A stretch of 64,000 nucleotides of DNA from Rubripirellula amarantea (GTDB taxonomy: Bacteria > Planctomycetota > Planctomycetia > Pirellulales > Pirellulaceae): the NCBI RefSeq assembly GCF_007859865.1, contig NZ_SJPI01000001.1:3357241-3421240 (forward strand), read 5' to 3'. This document shows, piece by piece, positions 17,764 through 26,879 of this stretch; the first letter of the stretch is position 1, and every line of letters begins with the position of its first letter. Under the pieces are notes generated by a model. The model was not told the origin of the DNA. It saw nothing but the letters and a program-made list of their open reading frames with translations, and did not search any database. A program made the position numbers and the translations under genes.

Positions 17764-18933
17764 TTGAACGAAAAGACAATCGCGTCGTCGCCCACCGAGT
17801 CGTCAACAGAGTCGCCCACCGAGTCGTCAACGGAAGTTCCAGCAAAGACAGAGCGTGTGCTATCGATTGATGCACTTCGTGGGTTCGATATGTTTTGGAT
17901 CATCGGTGGTGACGCGATTGCTCGCGAGTTGTTTGCGAGTGATGACCCACAGCGTTGGACCAATCGGGTGGCCGAGCAGTTTGAACATGTGGCGTGGGAA
18001 GGGTTTCGGTTTTACGACCTGATCTTTCCCTTGTTCATTTTTCTTGTGGGATGCGTATTGCCGTATTCGCTACGGAAGTATGCGGGGAATCCAAGGGTTG
18101 TTTACGGTCGCATTATCCGTCGCGGTTTGTTCCTGGTGCTGCTGGGCTTACTGGTCAACGGTGTGTTGCAATTTGATTTTGCCAACATGCGTTTCGCTCA
18201 TGTGCTCGAGCGAATTGGGATCGCTTACGTGGTCGCGGCGCTGTTGTACTTGCACACGACTTGGCGAGGACAAGCTGTCGCGGCCGCTGCGATCCTGCTG
18301 GGCTATTGGGCGATCTTTGAATTCATTCCACCGCCGGGAGGCGTCGCGGGCGACTATTCCATCGAAGGGAATTTGGCGGGATACATTGACCGAAACTATT
18401 TGCCGGGAATCATCTTGGAAAAGTACTACGGATACGGTGACAACGAAGGCTATCTGTCCACGATCCCTGCGCCTGCGACCGCCTTATTAGGCTTGCTGGC
18501 AGGTACGTTCTTGCAGTCGACCGCCAAGCCGTGGCGAAAGGTGTTTTGGCTAGCGTCAGCAGGATTGGTGTGCTTGGTCGTGGGGAACCTATGGGGATTG
18601 TCGTTCCCGATCATTAAGAATCTCTGGACAAGCAGTTTTGTTTTGGTCGCCGGAGGATGGAGCCTTCTGCTGCTAAGCTTGTTCTATGCAATCGTGGATG
18701 TTCTGGGACTGCACCGACTGGCGTTCTTTTGGGTGGTGATTGGAATGAATGCCATCACGATTTATGTGGGCCAAAGGATCGTCGATTTCGGTGAGATCTC
18801 AAACTTTTTCTTCGGTGGCATCGCCCGCTTGTCAGGCTCGTCATCTACCTTGGTACTTCTGCTAGGCGTCATCGCGTTGAAATGGGGCTTACTGTACTTC
18901 CTTTATCGTCACCGAATCTTCTTGCGAGTGTAG
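17764..18933 (+). CDS. Membrane acyltransferase of the HGSNAT/DUF5009 type
   Basis: The 389-residue protein is read from a TTG at 17764, because no ATG lies upstream of the conserved start of the domain in this frame. A Ser/Thr/Glu-rich leader (residues about 8-25) is encoded by a 24-bp duplication. The domain begins VLSIDALRGFDMFWIIGG, the hallmark of the DUF5009/heparan-alpha-glucosaminide N-acetyltransferase-like and YeiB-related families. About ten membrane helices follow, and a conserved HVLERIGIAYVVAALL. Animal HGSNAT acetylates heparan sulfate glucosamine using acetyl-CoA across a membrane. A bacterial homologue in a sulfated-glycan neighbourhood could acetylate sugars, but the substrate is unproven. 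Confidence 0.82.
   Translation: MNEKTIASSPTESSTESPTESSTEVPAKTERVLSIDALRGFDMFWIIGGDAIARELFASDDPQRWTNRVAEQFEHVAWEGFRFYDLIFPLFIFLVGCVLPYSLRKYAGNPRVVYGRIIRRGLFLVLLGLLVNGVLQFDFANMRFAHVLERIGIAYVVAALLYLHTTWRGQAVAAAAILLGYWAIFEFIPPPGGVAGDYSIEGNLAGYIDRNYLPGIILEKYYGYGDNEGYLSTIPAPATALLGLLAGTFLQSTAKPWRKVFWLASAGLVCLVVGNLWGLSFPIIKNLWTSSFVLVAGGWSLLLLSLFYAIVDVLGLHRLAFFWVVIGMNAITIYVGQRIVDFGEISNFFFGGIARLSGSSSTLVLLLGVIALKWGLLYFLYRHRIFLRV
17787..17834 (+). repeat. 24-bp tandem duplication inside a coding region
   Basis: Two adjacent 24-base copies (17787-17810 and 17811-17834) differ at one base (ACAGA versus ACGGA). They encode SPTESSTE twice in the N-terminal leader of the acyltransferase. Being a multiple of three, the duplication keeps the frame. 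Confidence 0.9.
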
Positions 18934-18993
18934 GTGTTTGGCGAAAGCCAACGCTTGTTGATGTTCGCGCAATCTCGTGAAGGCACTGCTTTG

Positions 18994-21519
18994 ATGAATG
19001 TGTTTACCAATTTCACCAAGTCATCGCGAATCAGCATGACCAAGTGTTTTGCAATGTTCTGCGTTATTGCAATGTTCAGCGCGTTAGCGTTGTGCAGTAC
19101 CACCATCGCCGTTGAGCCTCCTTCGGTGCTCGATCACGATTGGCAGATTGAGTTGATTGCTTCGGAACCGGGTTTGGTCACACCGACTGGATGTTGTTTT
19201 GATGATCAAGGTCGCTTGCTGGTAATCGAGTGTCACACTCACTTTCCGCCGGACGATTACAGCGGTCCCAAAACAGATCGGATCTACCGCTTTGACGATA
19301 GCGATGGGGATGGGGTTCTGGATCGCCAGAGTTTGTTCTACGAAGGTGGAACGGCGACAATGAACATGGTCCATCTGGGTGACGGTGCGTTTGCAGTTGC
19401 TACACGCAGCGAAGTGTATCGCTTGGCGGATTCGGATGACGATGGAACCGCAGAAACGAAGTCCGTTCTTCTAAAGCACGAAACGAGTGCGTCGTATCCC
19501 CACAACGGGTTGGCCGGTTTAACGTTGGGGCCAGACGGTTGGTTGTACGTGGGGCAAGGCGAAAATTTCGGCGAGCCCTATCAATTGATAGGGACTGACG
19601 GCTCGCAACAAAGGGGGGGCGGTGAAGGAGGCAACGTGTTTCGATGTCGGCCTGATGGTTCGCAGGTCAGTCGCGTCGCCACCGGTTTCTGGAATCCGTT
19701 TGGCTTGTGCTTCGATGCGGCGAAGCGTCTTTGGGCGGTTGGCAACGATCCAGATTCCATGCCGCCTAATCGTTTGATGCATGTAGTGGACACAGCCGAT
19801 TTCGGATTCCAGTTTCGGTTTGGTCGTGCTGGTACACACCCCTTGTTGTGTTGGAACGGGGAACTGCCGGGAACCTTGCCAATGGTCGCGGGTACAGGGG
19901 AAGCGGTTTGCGCGGTGATCGTCAATAACGACCATCTGCTGGCAACGAGTTGGGGCGACAATCGAATCGAGCGATACGACTTGCAGCCGCGCGGGGCATC
20001 GTGGACGAGTCAAACTCAGGTCATCGTCCAGGGCAACGCTAATTTTCGTCCCGTTGGAATGGCGACTGCGCCCGATGGTTCCATTTATGTTACCGACTGG
20101 GTGGATCGAAGTTATCCGGTGCACGGCAAAGGTCGATTGTGGCGACTCACCCAAAAGAATTCGGGTCCTCAAGAACGCTATCCATCGAGTGACCTGACGC
20201 CACAAGAAATTGAGGCTCAAACGCTTGCCAGAAGTTCAGGTGCATCGAGCAGGCAGCGGCTCGCGTCGCTGCAAGATGCCGACCCCTTCATTCGACAGGC
20301 GGCGATCGCCGGGTTGGTTCACGACAATCAAGTTCAAGCGATTGATGTCCTCCGGTTGTCATCGGCTGACCAAATCGTGGGAGTCTTGACGGCAATGAGG
20401 TGGCAAGAACTTACGTCTCCGGATTCGGTTGCCGAAGTTGATCGCGACCTTGTACTCGCTTGGGCGTTAAAGCACCCTGCCGAATCAGTGCAATTGACGG
20501 CACTGCGCTGGTCGGCCGAGCGAGAGTGCAAGACTTTACTACCGGCGATCGAAGCTTTGCTGCGGAAAGATGACTTGTCGCCTCGAACCTTTGCCGCGGT
20601 GATTGCGGCGATAGCCTATATCGAGACGGGATCGGCGTCGGGCCGCGATCGAGATCCCGCTACTGAAAAACTGCTTGTTGGCTTTGCCAGTGATCCTATG
20701 CGATCCAGTAAGTTGCGTAGCCTTGCGATCCGCCGTTTACCTCCTAATATCGAATCGCTTGATTCAGCGAAGCTGAATTCGTGGCTCGATTCGAACGAGG
20801 ATCGTGATTTCGCTTCCGAAGTTGTGCGATTTTTGTCTGCTCGAGGAGATCAACCGGCCATGGCTGCGTTAGCCGAAATCGCGCTGAATCAATCAAGGGA
20901 AGAGCAGACGCGAGCGGACGCATTGTCGGCGCTTTCGGTTGATCGTCAGGCGTTTGAGCTCGTTGCAAAGCAACTCGCCAATTCTTCGAGCGAAGTGTTG
21001 AAAACTGAGTTGGATCGACTCGATGCTAGTTCCTCGCGAAGTGACGAATCGATTCCGTCCAGCGAAGATTTGTCAGCTTGGACGACATTGGTTGGCGATC
21101 AGGGGAACGCGGACGCGGGGCGCCGAGTCTTCTATCGAACTCAATGCGTTTCGTGCCACGTTCACTCGGGGCGAGGTTCAAGAACGGGGCCTGACCTGAC
21201 GACGTTGGGCGGAACAATGACTCGGCAACGCATCATTGAATCGATCCTGTTACCCAGCAAGGAAGTGGGACCGCTCTACGTGCCGTGGAAAGTGTTAACG
21301 ATCGACGGCACGGTTCACGTCGGATTGAAAATGAACGAGTCGGGTGTTGGGGGCCGAATCAAGTATCAAGCCGCTGATGGCAAGACGTTTGAAATTGCCC
21401 TTGAAGACATTGAAACGCAACAACCGGTAGACCAGTCGATTATGCCTACGGGCCTAGAGAAAACGATGTCTGTGACTGAGTTTCGGGATTTGATCGCGTT
21501 CTTAGCCAGGCCAATTTAA
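18994..21519 (+). CDS. PVC-type haem-binding protein: beta-propeller (TIGR02604), HEAT repeats and C-terminal cytochrome domain
   Basis: The ATG at 18994 has AAGG about 10 bases upstream and gives 841 residues with a signal peptide (hydrophobic stretch at about 19-35). A later ATG at 19036 is the alternative. Residues about 45-390 form a sorbosone-dehydrogenase-like beta-propeller (PTGCCFDDQGRLLVIE, HNGLAGLTLGPDGWLYVGQG, GFWNPFGLCFDAAKRLW). Residues about 415-660 are HEAT-like helical repeats. The C-terminal part has one CxxCH haem site (CVSCH, from C718) in a Pirellula/Verrucomicrobium-type haem-binding domain. Proteins of this build are called putative membrane-bound dehydrogenases. A periplasmic sugar or alcohol oxidation role is likely but unproven. 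It starts 60 bases after the acyltransferase stop. Confidence 0.87.
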   Translation: MNVFTNFTKSSRISMTKCFAMFCVIAMFSALALCSTTIAVEPPSVLDHDWQIELIASEPGLVTPTGCCFDDQGRLLVIECHTHFPPDDYSGPKTDRIYRFDDSDGDGVLDRQSLFYEGGTATMNMVHLGDGAFAVATRSEVYRLADSDDDGTAETKSVLLKHETSASYPHNGLAGLTLGPDGWLYVGQGENFGEPYQLIGTDGSQQRGGGEGGNVFRCRPDGSQVSRVATGFWNPFGLCFDAAKRLWAVGNDPDSMPPNRLMHVVDTADFGFQFRFGRAGTHPLLCWNGELPGTLPMVAGTGEAVCAVIVNNDHLLATSWGDNRIERYDLQPRGASWTSQTQVIVQGNANFRPVGMATAPDGSIYVTDWVDRSYPVHGKGRLWRLTQKNSGPQERYPSSDLTPQEIEAQTLARSSGASSRQRLASLQDADPFIRQAAIAGLVHDNQVQAIDVLRLSSADQIVGVLTAMRWQELTSPDSVAEVDRDLVLAWALKHPAESVQLTALRWSAERECKTLLPAIEALLRKDDLSPRTFAAVIAAIAYIETGSASGRDRDPATEKLLVGFASDPMRSSKLRSLAIRRLPPNIESLDSAKLNSWLDSNEDRDFASEVVRFLSARGDQPAMAALAEIALNQSREEQTRADALSALSVDRQAFELVAKQLANSSSEVLKTELDRLDASSSRSDESIPSSEDLSAWTTLVGDQGNADAGRRVFYRTQCVSCHVHSGRGSRTGPDLTTLGGTMTRQRIIESILLPSKEVGPLYVPWKVLTIDGTVHVGLKMNESGVGGRIKYQAADGKTFEIALEDIETQQPVDQSIMPTGLEKTMSVTEFRDLIAFLARPI

Positions 21520-21592
21520 GTCATGTAGCGCCGCGAGCTAGCTGTTATAATGGGTGTCCCTCCTATTGCTCCACCTAAAAATCCCACCCTAC

Positions 21593-24169
21593 ATGAGCAA
21601 ACTCGTCTGTTTACGCGCGCTTCTGATGAGCGGCCTTTGTTTCTTGCTGCCTCACGCATTGAGGGCCGGTGACTCATCCCTGCTGCTTTCTCGTTTGCAA
21701 GAAAGCTGCATCGATTGCCATAGCGGGACCGACCCCGAGGGTGGACTCGATTTGTCGCCGCTAGTGGAAAAACTTGTCGAAAAGAGCGAGCCCGCCGAGT
21801 CGGACATGGCAACTTGGATCAAAGTCCACGACCGTGTTAAGGCTGGTGAAATGCCGCCCGAGGAAGGTTTGGACGAAGAGGCGAAGCGATCATTTCTTAA
21901 GCCATTGCATCAGCGATTGATACAACTCGACCGAAGCCATATCGATGTCGAAGGACGGGCGGTGTGGCGACGAATGAACCGCTTTGAATACGAGAACAGC
22001 GTCAGGGATTTACTTCACGCACCATGGTTGCAGTTAGCAAACATGTTGCCCGAAGATGGAGAATTGCATCGGTTCAACAAGTTGGGCGACGCTCTTGATG
22101 TCTCGCATGTGAACCTCGCGCGATACATGAATGCCGCCGACTATGCGTTGCGTGAAGTTGTGGCGAGAACCACTGATCGGCCGAAGCAGAAAATCGTTCG
22201 CTACTATGCGCGCGAGCAAGGTGACATGTATCGACGCGTTCACTACACCGAGTTCAACCGCAGCCCAGAGCGGGCAACGTTTCCTTTAATCGGATACGAC
22301 GCTGATGTCGATGTGCTTCGCGATCCAAAGCATCCGTTTACGGTGGGCGAAAACGATCCTGTGAAGCGTGAACAAGAAGCGTTTGGCGTGGTCGCTAGCA
22401 GTTACGAACCGATCGAGATTCGATTCGGATCTTTCAAGGCCAAGACGTCCGGTCGCTACAAACTAAGGTTTCGCGGGTATACATTTTGGGCCGCGGGCGA
22501 AGAAAAGAACTGGTGGCGTCCTGATCGTGAAAAGACTTCACGCGGAAGGCGATCCGAACCGGTTGCGATCTATTCGCGAGCTGAACCACGGCAATTGCGA
22601 CGGCTTGGCGATTTTGATTTTCAGATTGAACCGAGTGTGCAAGAGCTTGATGTTTGGCTGCTTGAGGGTGAAACGATTCAGCCGGACGCGGTTCGTTTGT
22701 TTCGGTCGCGACCTCCCGCGTGGCACAATCCATTGGCAGAGAAAGACGGAATGCCGGGAGTAGCGTTTCAATGGATGGAGGTCGAAGGTCCCTTCACGGC
22801 TCAATGGCCGTCACGGGGGCATCAACTCTTGTTCGATGATCTGCCGTTGCGTCAAGAAGGAAAGACGGTTGTCGTGGAATCGGAGCGACCGTTGCACGAT
22901 GCGCGAAGATTGATGCAGCGGTTTTTGCAAACGGCCTACCCACGGCCTCATCAAACCGACGATGTGGATCGCTTTGTCAGCGTGGTCGAGGCGGCATTGC
23001 AAGAAGGAATGGCATTCGCGGATGCCATGATCGCTGGCTACACCGCCGTTTTGTGTTCGCCTGGTTTCATTTGTCTGGAAGAACAACCCGGAAACCTTGA
23101 TGACGACGCTCTAGCGAATCGCCTTAGTCTGTTCCTCTGGAATACGTCACCCGACGCGAAGCTTCGCACCCTTGCGAGTAAGCACGAGCTGCACCATCCC
23201 GAAGTACTCAGTCAGCAAGTCGATCGTCTGCTCGACGATCCAAATTCACAGCGGTTCGTCAATGCGTTCCTGGACTATTGGCTAGATCTGCGAAAGATCT
23301 CAGACACTTCTCCGGATGAATTGCTGTATCCGGATTACTACCTGGACGATGCATTGGTTGATGCTGCGCTTGAAGAAACGCGATTGTTCTTTGCCGAACT
23401 GATCCGTGAGAATCTTCCCGCAAAGAATTTGATCGAATCTGATTTCACGTTTGTGAATGAACGCCTAGCCAAGCACTACGGGTTGCCACCGTTTGAAAGC
23501 TCGCAATTGCGACGGGTAGAGCTTCCGAGCGACAGTGTTCGAGGAGGATTGTTGACTCAAGCCAGCGTATTGAAAGTCACCGCGAATGGGACCACAACTT
23601 CGCCGGTGGTTCGAGGCGCATGGGTGAATGAACGAATCCTTGGTGTCGAAATTCCTCCGCCACCGGCAAGTGTGCCTGCGATCGAGCCGGATACACGCGG
23701 GGCGGTCACTATCCGAGACCAACTGCAGCGACACCGCGCCGATGATAGTTGCAATGTTTGTCACAAAATCATTGACCCGGCCGGGTTTGCGCTCGAAAGT
23801 TTTGATGTCGCTGGTGGATGGCGTGATAGCTATCGCAGCTTCAAAGAGGGTGAACCGATCGCGGGCTATGGGAAAAACGGCCAGCCCTTCACGTTCACCC
23901 AAGGGCCCAGTGTCGATGCCTCAGGCGAACTCCCCAATGGTCGCACCTTCGCGGACGTGAACGAGTTAAAGCAATGGCTGCTGGCCGACGAACGTTCGGT
24001 AGCCAGGAACCTAGTGGTCAAGCTGTTGACCTATGCGACAGGCGCTTCCCCTCGCTTCAGTGACCGAGAAGCTATTGAAACGATTCTTGACCGTTATGCC
24101 GATCAGGGATATCCCATTCGATCGATCATCGTTGCTATTGCAACCAATCCATTGTTCTTGAACAAGTAA
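21593..24169 (+). CDS. DUF1592/DUF1588-type planctomycete cytochrome protein (first copy)
   Basis: The ATG at 21593 starts a signal peptide (residues 1-25) and gives 858 residues. A c-type haem site CIDCH (C39-H43) begins the planctomycete cytochrome domain. It is followed by a DUF1587-like helical segment (RRMNRFEYENSVRDLL), a beta-rich part (about 250-430), DUF1595/DUF1592 segments (NRLSLFLWNTSPDAKLR and later), a DUF1588 segment (RGGLLTQASVLKVTANGTTTSPVVRGAWV) and a DUF1585 end. A second haem motif CNVCH (from C720) lies near the C-terminus. These proteins are always exported and almost always adjacent to a DUF1552 gene, as here (6-base gap). Their reaction is not known; electron transfer from an oxidised substrate is the usual guess. 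Confidence 0.93.
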   Translation: MSKLVCLRALLMSGLCFLLPHALRAGDSSLLLSRLQESCIDCHSGTDPEGGLDLSPLVEKLVEKSEPAESDMATWIKVHDRVKAGEMPPEEGLDEEAKRSFLKPLHQRLIQLDRSHIDVEGRAVWRRMNRFEYENSVRDLLHAPWLQLANMLPEDGELHRFNKLGDALDVSHVNLARYMNAADYALREVVARTTDRPKQKIVRYYAREQGDMYRRVHYTEFNRSPERATFPLIGYDADVDVLRDPKHPFTVGENDPVKREQEAFGVVASSYEPIEIRFGSFKAKTSGRYKLRFRGYTFWAAGEEKNWWRPDREKTSRGRRSEPVAIYSRAEPRQLRRLGDFDFQIEPSVQELDVWLLEGETIQPDAVRLFRSRPPAWHNPLAEKDGMPGVAFQWMEVEGPFTAQWPSRGHQLLFDDLPLRQEGKTVVVESERPLHDARRLMQRFLQTAYPRPHQTDDVDRFVSVVEAALQEGMAFADAMIAGYTAVLCSPGFICLEEQPGNLDDDALANRLSLFLWNTSPDAKLRTLASKHELHHPEVLSQQVDRLLDDPNSQRFVNAFLDYWLDLRKISDTSPDELLYPDYYLDDALVDAALEETRLFFAELIRENLPAKNLIESDFTFVNERLAKHYGLPPFESSQLRRVELPSDSVRGGLLTQASVLKVTANGTTTSPVVRGAWVNERILGVEIPPPPASVPAIEPDTRGAVTIRDQLQRHRADDSCNVCHKIIDPAGFALESFDVAGGWRDSYRSFKEGEPIAGYGKNGQPFTFTQGPSVDASGELPNGRTFADVNELKQWLLADERSVARNLVVKLLTYATGASPRFSDREAIETILDRYADQGYPIRSIIVAIATNPLFLNK

Positions 24170-24175
24170 ATCAAG

Positions 24176-25489
24176 ATGCCCATCCTGCTAAAAAACAATG
24201 CACTTCCTCGTCGGACGTTTCTTCGTGGATTAGGCGTAGGCTTGTCGCTTCCGTTGCTTGATGCAATGCGTCCCGCCGTGTTGTCCGCCGCTGAGCGATC
24301 AGCGGCTGAAACCGTTCCACGACGTATGCTGGGCGTCTGTAACAATTTGGGTTTGCTGCCCGAAAAGTTTTTCCCCACGGATTCCGGTGCGAACTATACG
24401 TTGTCGCCGTACCTGAAGAACCTGGAAAAGCACCGAGACGACTTTAGCGTCTTCAGCGGTGTTTGGCATCCTGACGTCGACGGAGGGCACCCGGCTGATA
24501 ATTGTTTCTTAACCGCCGCGCCTCATCCAGGAAGTGGTGGGTTTCGAAACACGATATCGCTGGACCAGCACATTGCCGAACACGTCGGGCATCTCACGCG
24601 GTTTCCATCGATGACCCTTGGCGTGAATGTTCAAAGAGGGCTGCGCAGTTTGTCATGGACGGGGGCGGGGGTGTTGATTCCGTGCGAAGAGAATCCTCGT
24701 ACGGTCTATGAGCAATTGTTTCTTCAAGGGTCACCCGATGAGGTCAACGCCCAAGTCGCAAAGCTAAGTGTCGGGCAGAGTATCATGGATGCGGTTGCAG
24801 GTCAGACCAAAGCGTTGCAGCGAAAGTTAGGGAAGAAGGACCGCAATCGCGTGGACCAATACTTGACCGGTGTTCGAGAATTGGAACAACGTCTCGAGGC
24901 GGCAAAAGAATGGGAGCATGTGCCCAAACCCAAACCTCGAGGTGAAACGCCGCTGAACCCGGAAGATCCCAAAGCATACATGGACAAGGTCCGCTTGATG
25001 TATGACATGGCAAGACTTGCTTTTGAAACCGATTCAACCAGAGCGGTCACGTTGATGCTCGATAGCGTCAATTCACCGGCGATTGATGTCGATGGAATTC
25101 AGATCACCGATGGTTATCATAACCTTTCGCACCATGGAAAGAACGAAGCCAAGATCAAACAACTAGAAGCCATCGATGTTTGGCACATGCGATTGTTAGA
25201 CGAGCTATTTACGAAGCTCAAGAACGTGGAAGAAGGTTCGGATTCGTTATTGGATCGAACCATGATTGTTTATGGAAGCAACCTCGGAAACGCCAATACT
25301 CACGTCACCACGAATCTGCCAGTGCTGCTTGCCGGTGGCGGATTTCGCCATGGCAGCCACTTGGCATTTGATACCGAAAACAACTACCCGCTGCCAAATT
25401 TATTCGTCTCGATGCTCCAACGATTTGGTATTGAAACCGATAAGTTTGCCACCAGCACGGGAACGTTCCGCGGTTTGCAGTTGGCTTAG
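24176..25489 (+). CDS. DUF1552 Tat-exported protein (first copy)
   Basis: The 437-residue protein starts with a Tat-type signal ([21 protein letters not shown]). It carries DUF1552 patterns: [56 protein letters not shown], and near the end [25 protein letters not shown]. It follows the DUF1592 gene by 6 bases, so the two are cotranscribed and probably act together in the periplasm. The DUF1552 fold is thought to be related to the alkaline phosphatase/sulfatase superfamily, but no activity has been shown to my knowledge. A second DUF1552 copy lies at 41352. Confidence 0.92.
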   Translation: MPILLKNNALPRRTFLRGLGVGLSLPLLDAMRPAVLSAAERSAAETVPRRMLGVCNNLGLLPEKFFPTDSGANYTLSPYLKNLEKHRDDFSVFSGVWHPDVDGGHPADNCFLTAAPHPGSGGFRNTISLDQHIAEHVGHLTRFPSMTLGVNVQRGLRSLSWTGAGVLIPCEENPRTVYEQLFLQGSPDEVNAQVAKLSVGQSIMDAVAGQTKALQRKLGKKDRNRVDQYLTGVRELEQRLEAAKEWEHVPKPKPRGETPLNPEDPKAYMDKVRLMYDMARLAFETDSTRAVTLMLDSVNSPAIDVDGIQITDGYHNLSHHGKNEAKIKQLEAIDVWHMRLLDELFTKLKNVEEGSDSLLDRTMIVYGSNLGNANTHVTTNLPVLLAGGGFRHGSHLAFDTENNYPLPNLFVSMLQRFGIETDKFATSTGTFRGLQLA

Positions 25490-25523
25490 AATTCACCAAG
25501 CCTACTTCTACTGCGCCTAACGG

Positions 25524-26846
25524 TTACGGTTGAGTGATGCAGTAAACTTTGGTTAGCGTGCGGATGAACAACTTGCCGTCGGCGACGCTGGGTGTCGCGA
25601 TGCAAAGTTCGTCGAGTGGATTGGTCGCTAGGATGTTAAATTTCTCGCCCGCTTCGATGACATAGGTCAGGCCGTCTTCGCTGAGGCAAAATACCTTGCC
25701 GTCGTACGCCCAAGGTGACGCAGTGAATGAACCCTTAGGCGAAAAACGTTGTTTGCCATAGACCACATCGCCGGTCAACGCATTGTGGCAGGTCATGAAT
25801 CCTTGGTCGTAGAGCGTGTACAAGTAATCGCCATACACAAGTGGCGTTGTGTTGTACGGCGAGGCAGTCGGTTGGTACCACTCGATGAATTTGTTTTGTT
25901 GAAATCCGCTTTCGGTGTCAAGCTTTCCCGACGCACCAGGACGAAGTGCGAACGTCGGTCGGTGAGCGTCGCCGACGTATCCCGACGACATGTACAGCAT
26001 GCCGTGAGCGGCAAAGGGCGATGGAATTACGAGAACCGACATGTCACCGTCGAAGTTCCATAGTTCCTTACCGTCAAGTGAGTAGCTGCGATTGAGTCGT
26101 TGTCCCGGGACGACGATCTCGGTTCGTTGGTCGTTTTCCCAAACAAAGGGTGTTGCCCAGGACATCACCTCATCGCGTGGCGTTCGCCAGCGAGGATGAC
26201 CGGATTCTGCGTCAAATGATGCAATCCAGGATTCCTCTTTATTGTCATAGACCACGATTACTTGCCCGTCATGCACCACCGGTGAAGCGGCTGCACCGTA
26301 GTCCATATTCGTCTTTTTCGGATCGATCATCTGTGACCAAAGCAGTTCGCCATCCAGGCGGTAGGCATACAAACCCAAATCGCCAAACAGCACAAACAAT
26401 CGTTCACCATCAGTCGTTGGTGTTTCCGCTGCGTATGAACTCTTGGGGTGCCGCGGCACGACGGGGCGACCGGTGTGAGCTTCGTGCTTCCAAATCGTTT
26501 CACCGCTATCGATATCAAGACAGTAAACCATCCAGTGATGAATCCCCTTCGCAGGATCGCGAACACCTTCGCCAAGATAGAGGCCGCCTTGAGGTTTGAT
26601 GTTCGCTTCGTCAGCGACAACGGAAGAGACGAACAAACGATTGCCCACAACAATGGGGCTGCCCCAGCCTTGACCAGGAACATCTGCTACCCAGGCGACA
26701 TTTTTGGATTCGTCCCACTGCGTCGGTAGGCGGGGATGGTCGGCCACGACGCCGGTCGCGTCCGCTCCACGAAAGCGAGTGAAGTCGTCAGCGACTGCCA
26801 ACACCGTAGGCGAAATCAAAGCGAGCAGAACGAAATAGAAACGCAT
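25524..26846 (-). CDS. Exported PQQ-like beta-propeller protein (BamB-like repeats)
   Basis: The 440-residue protein has a signal peptide (MRFYFVLLALISPTVLAVA). It then shows repeated blades with Trp-containing pyrrolo-quinoline-quinone-type motifs (GWGSPIVVGNRLFV, YCLDIDSGETIWKHE, ASPVVHDGQVIVVYDN, CHNALTGDVVYGKQ). Such propellers occur in BamB and in PQQ dehydrogenases. The length and the lack of a cytochrome or dehydrogenase end argue for a non-enzymatic or BamB-like scaffold, common in planctomycetes. It is the distal gene of a minus-strand set with the redoxin-cytochrome gene, with a 33-base gap, so the two are probably one operon. Confidence 0.88.
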   Translation of the reverse strand: MRFYFVLLALISPTVLAVADDFTRFRGADATGVVADHPRLPTQWDESKNVAWVADVPGQGWGSPIVVGNRLFVSSVVADEANIKPQGGLYLGEGVRDPAKGIHHWMVYCLDIDSGETIWKHEAHTGRPVVPRHPKSSYAAETPTTDGERLFVLFGDLGLYAYRLDGELLWSQMIDPKKTNMDYGAAASPVVHDGQVIVVYDNKEESWIASFDAESGHPRWRTPRDEVMSWATPFVWENDQRTEIVVPGQRLNRSYSLDGKELWNFDGDMSVLVIPSPFAAHGMLYMSSGYVGDAHRPTFALRPGASGKLDTESGFQQNKFIEWYQPTASPYNTTPLVYGDYLYTLYDQGFMTCHNALTGDVVYGKQRFSPKGSFTASPWAYDGKVFCLSEDGLTYVIEAGEKFNILATNPLDELCIATPSVADGKLFIRTLTKVYCITQP

Positions 26847-26879
26847 CGTTGTGATCCAAGAGGGAGTCGATCGGTCAGC

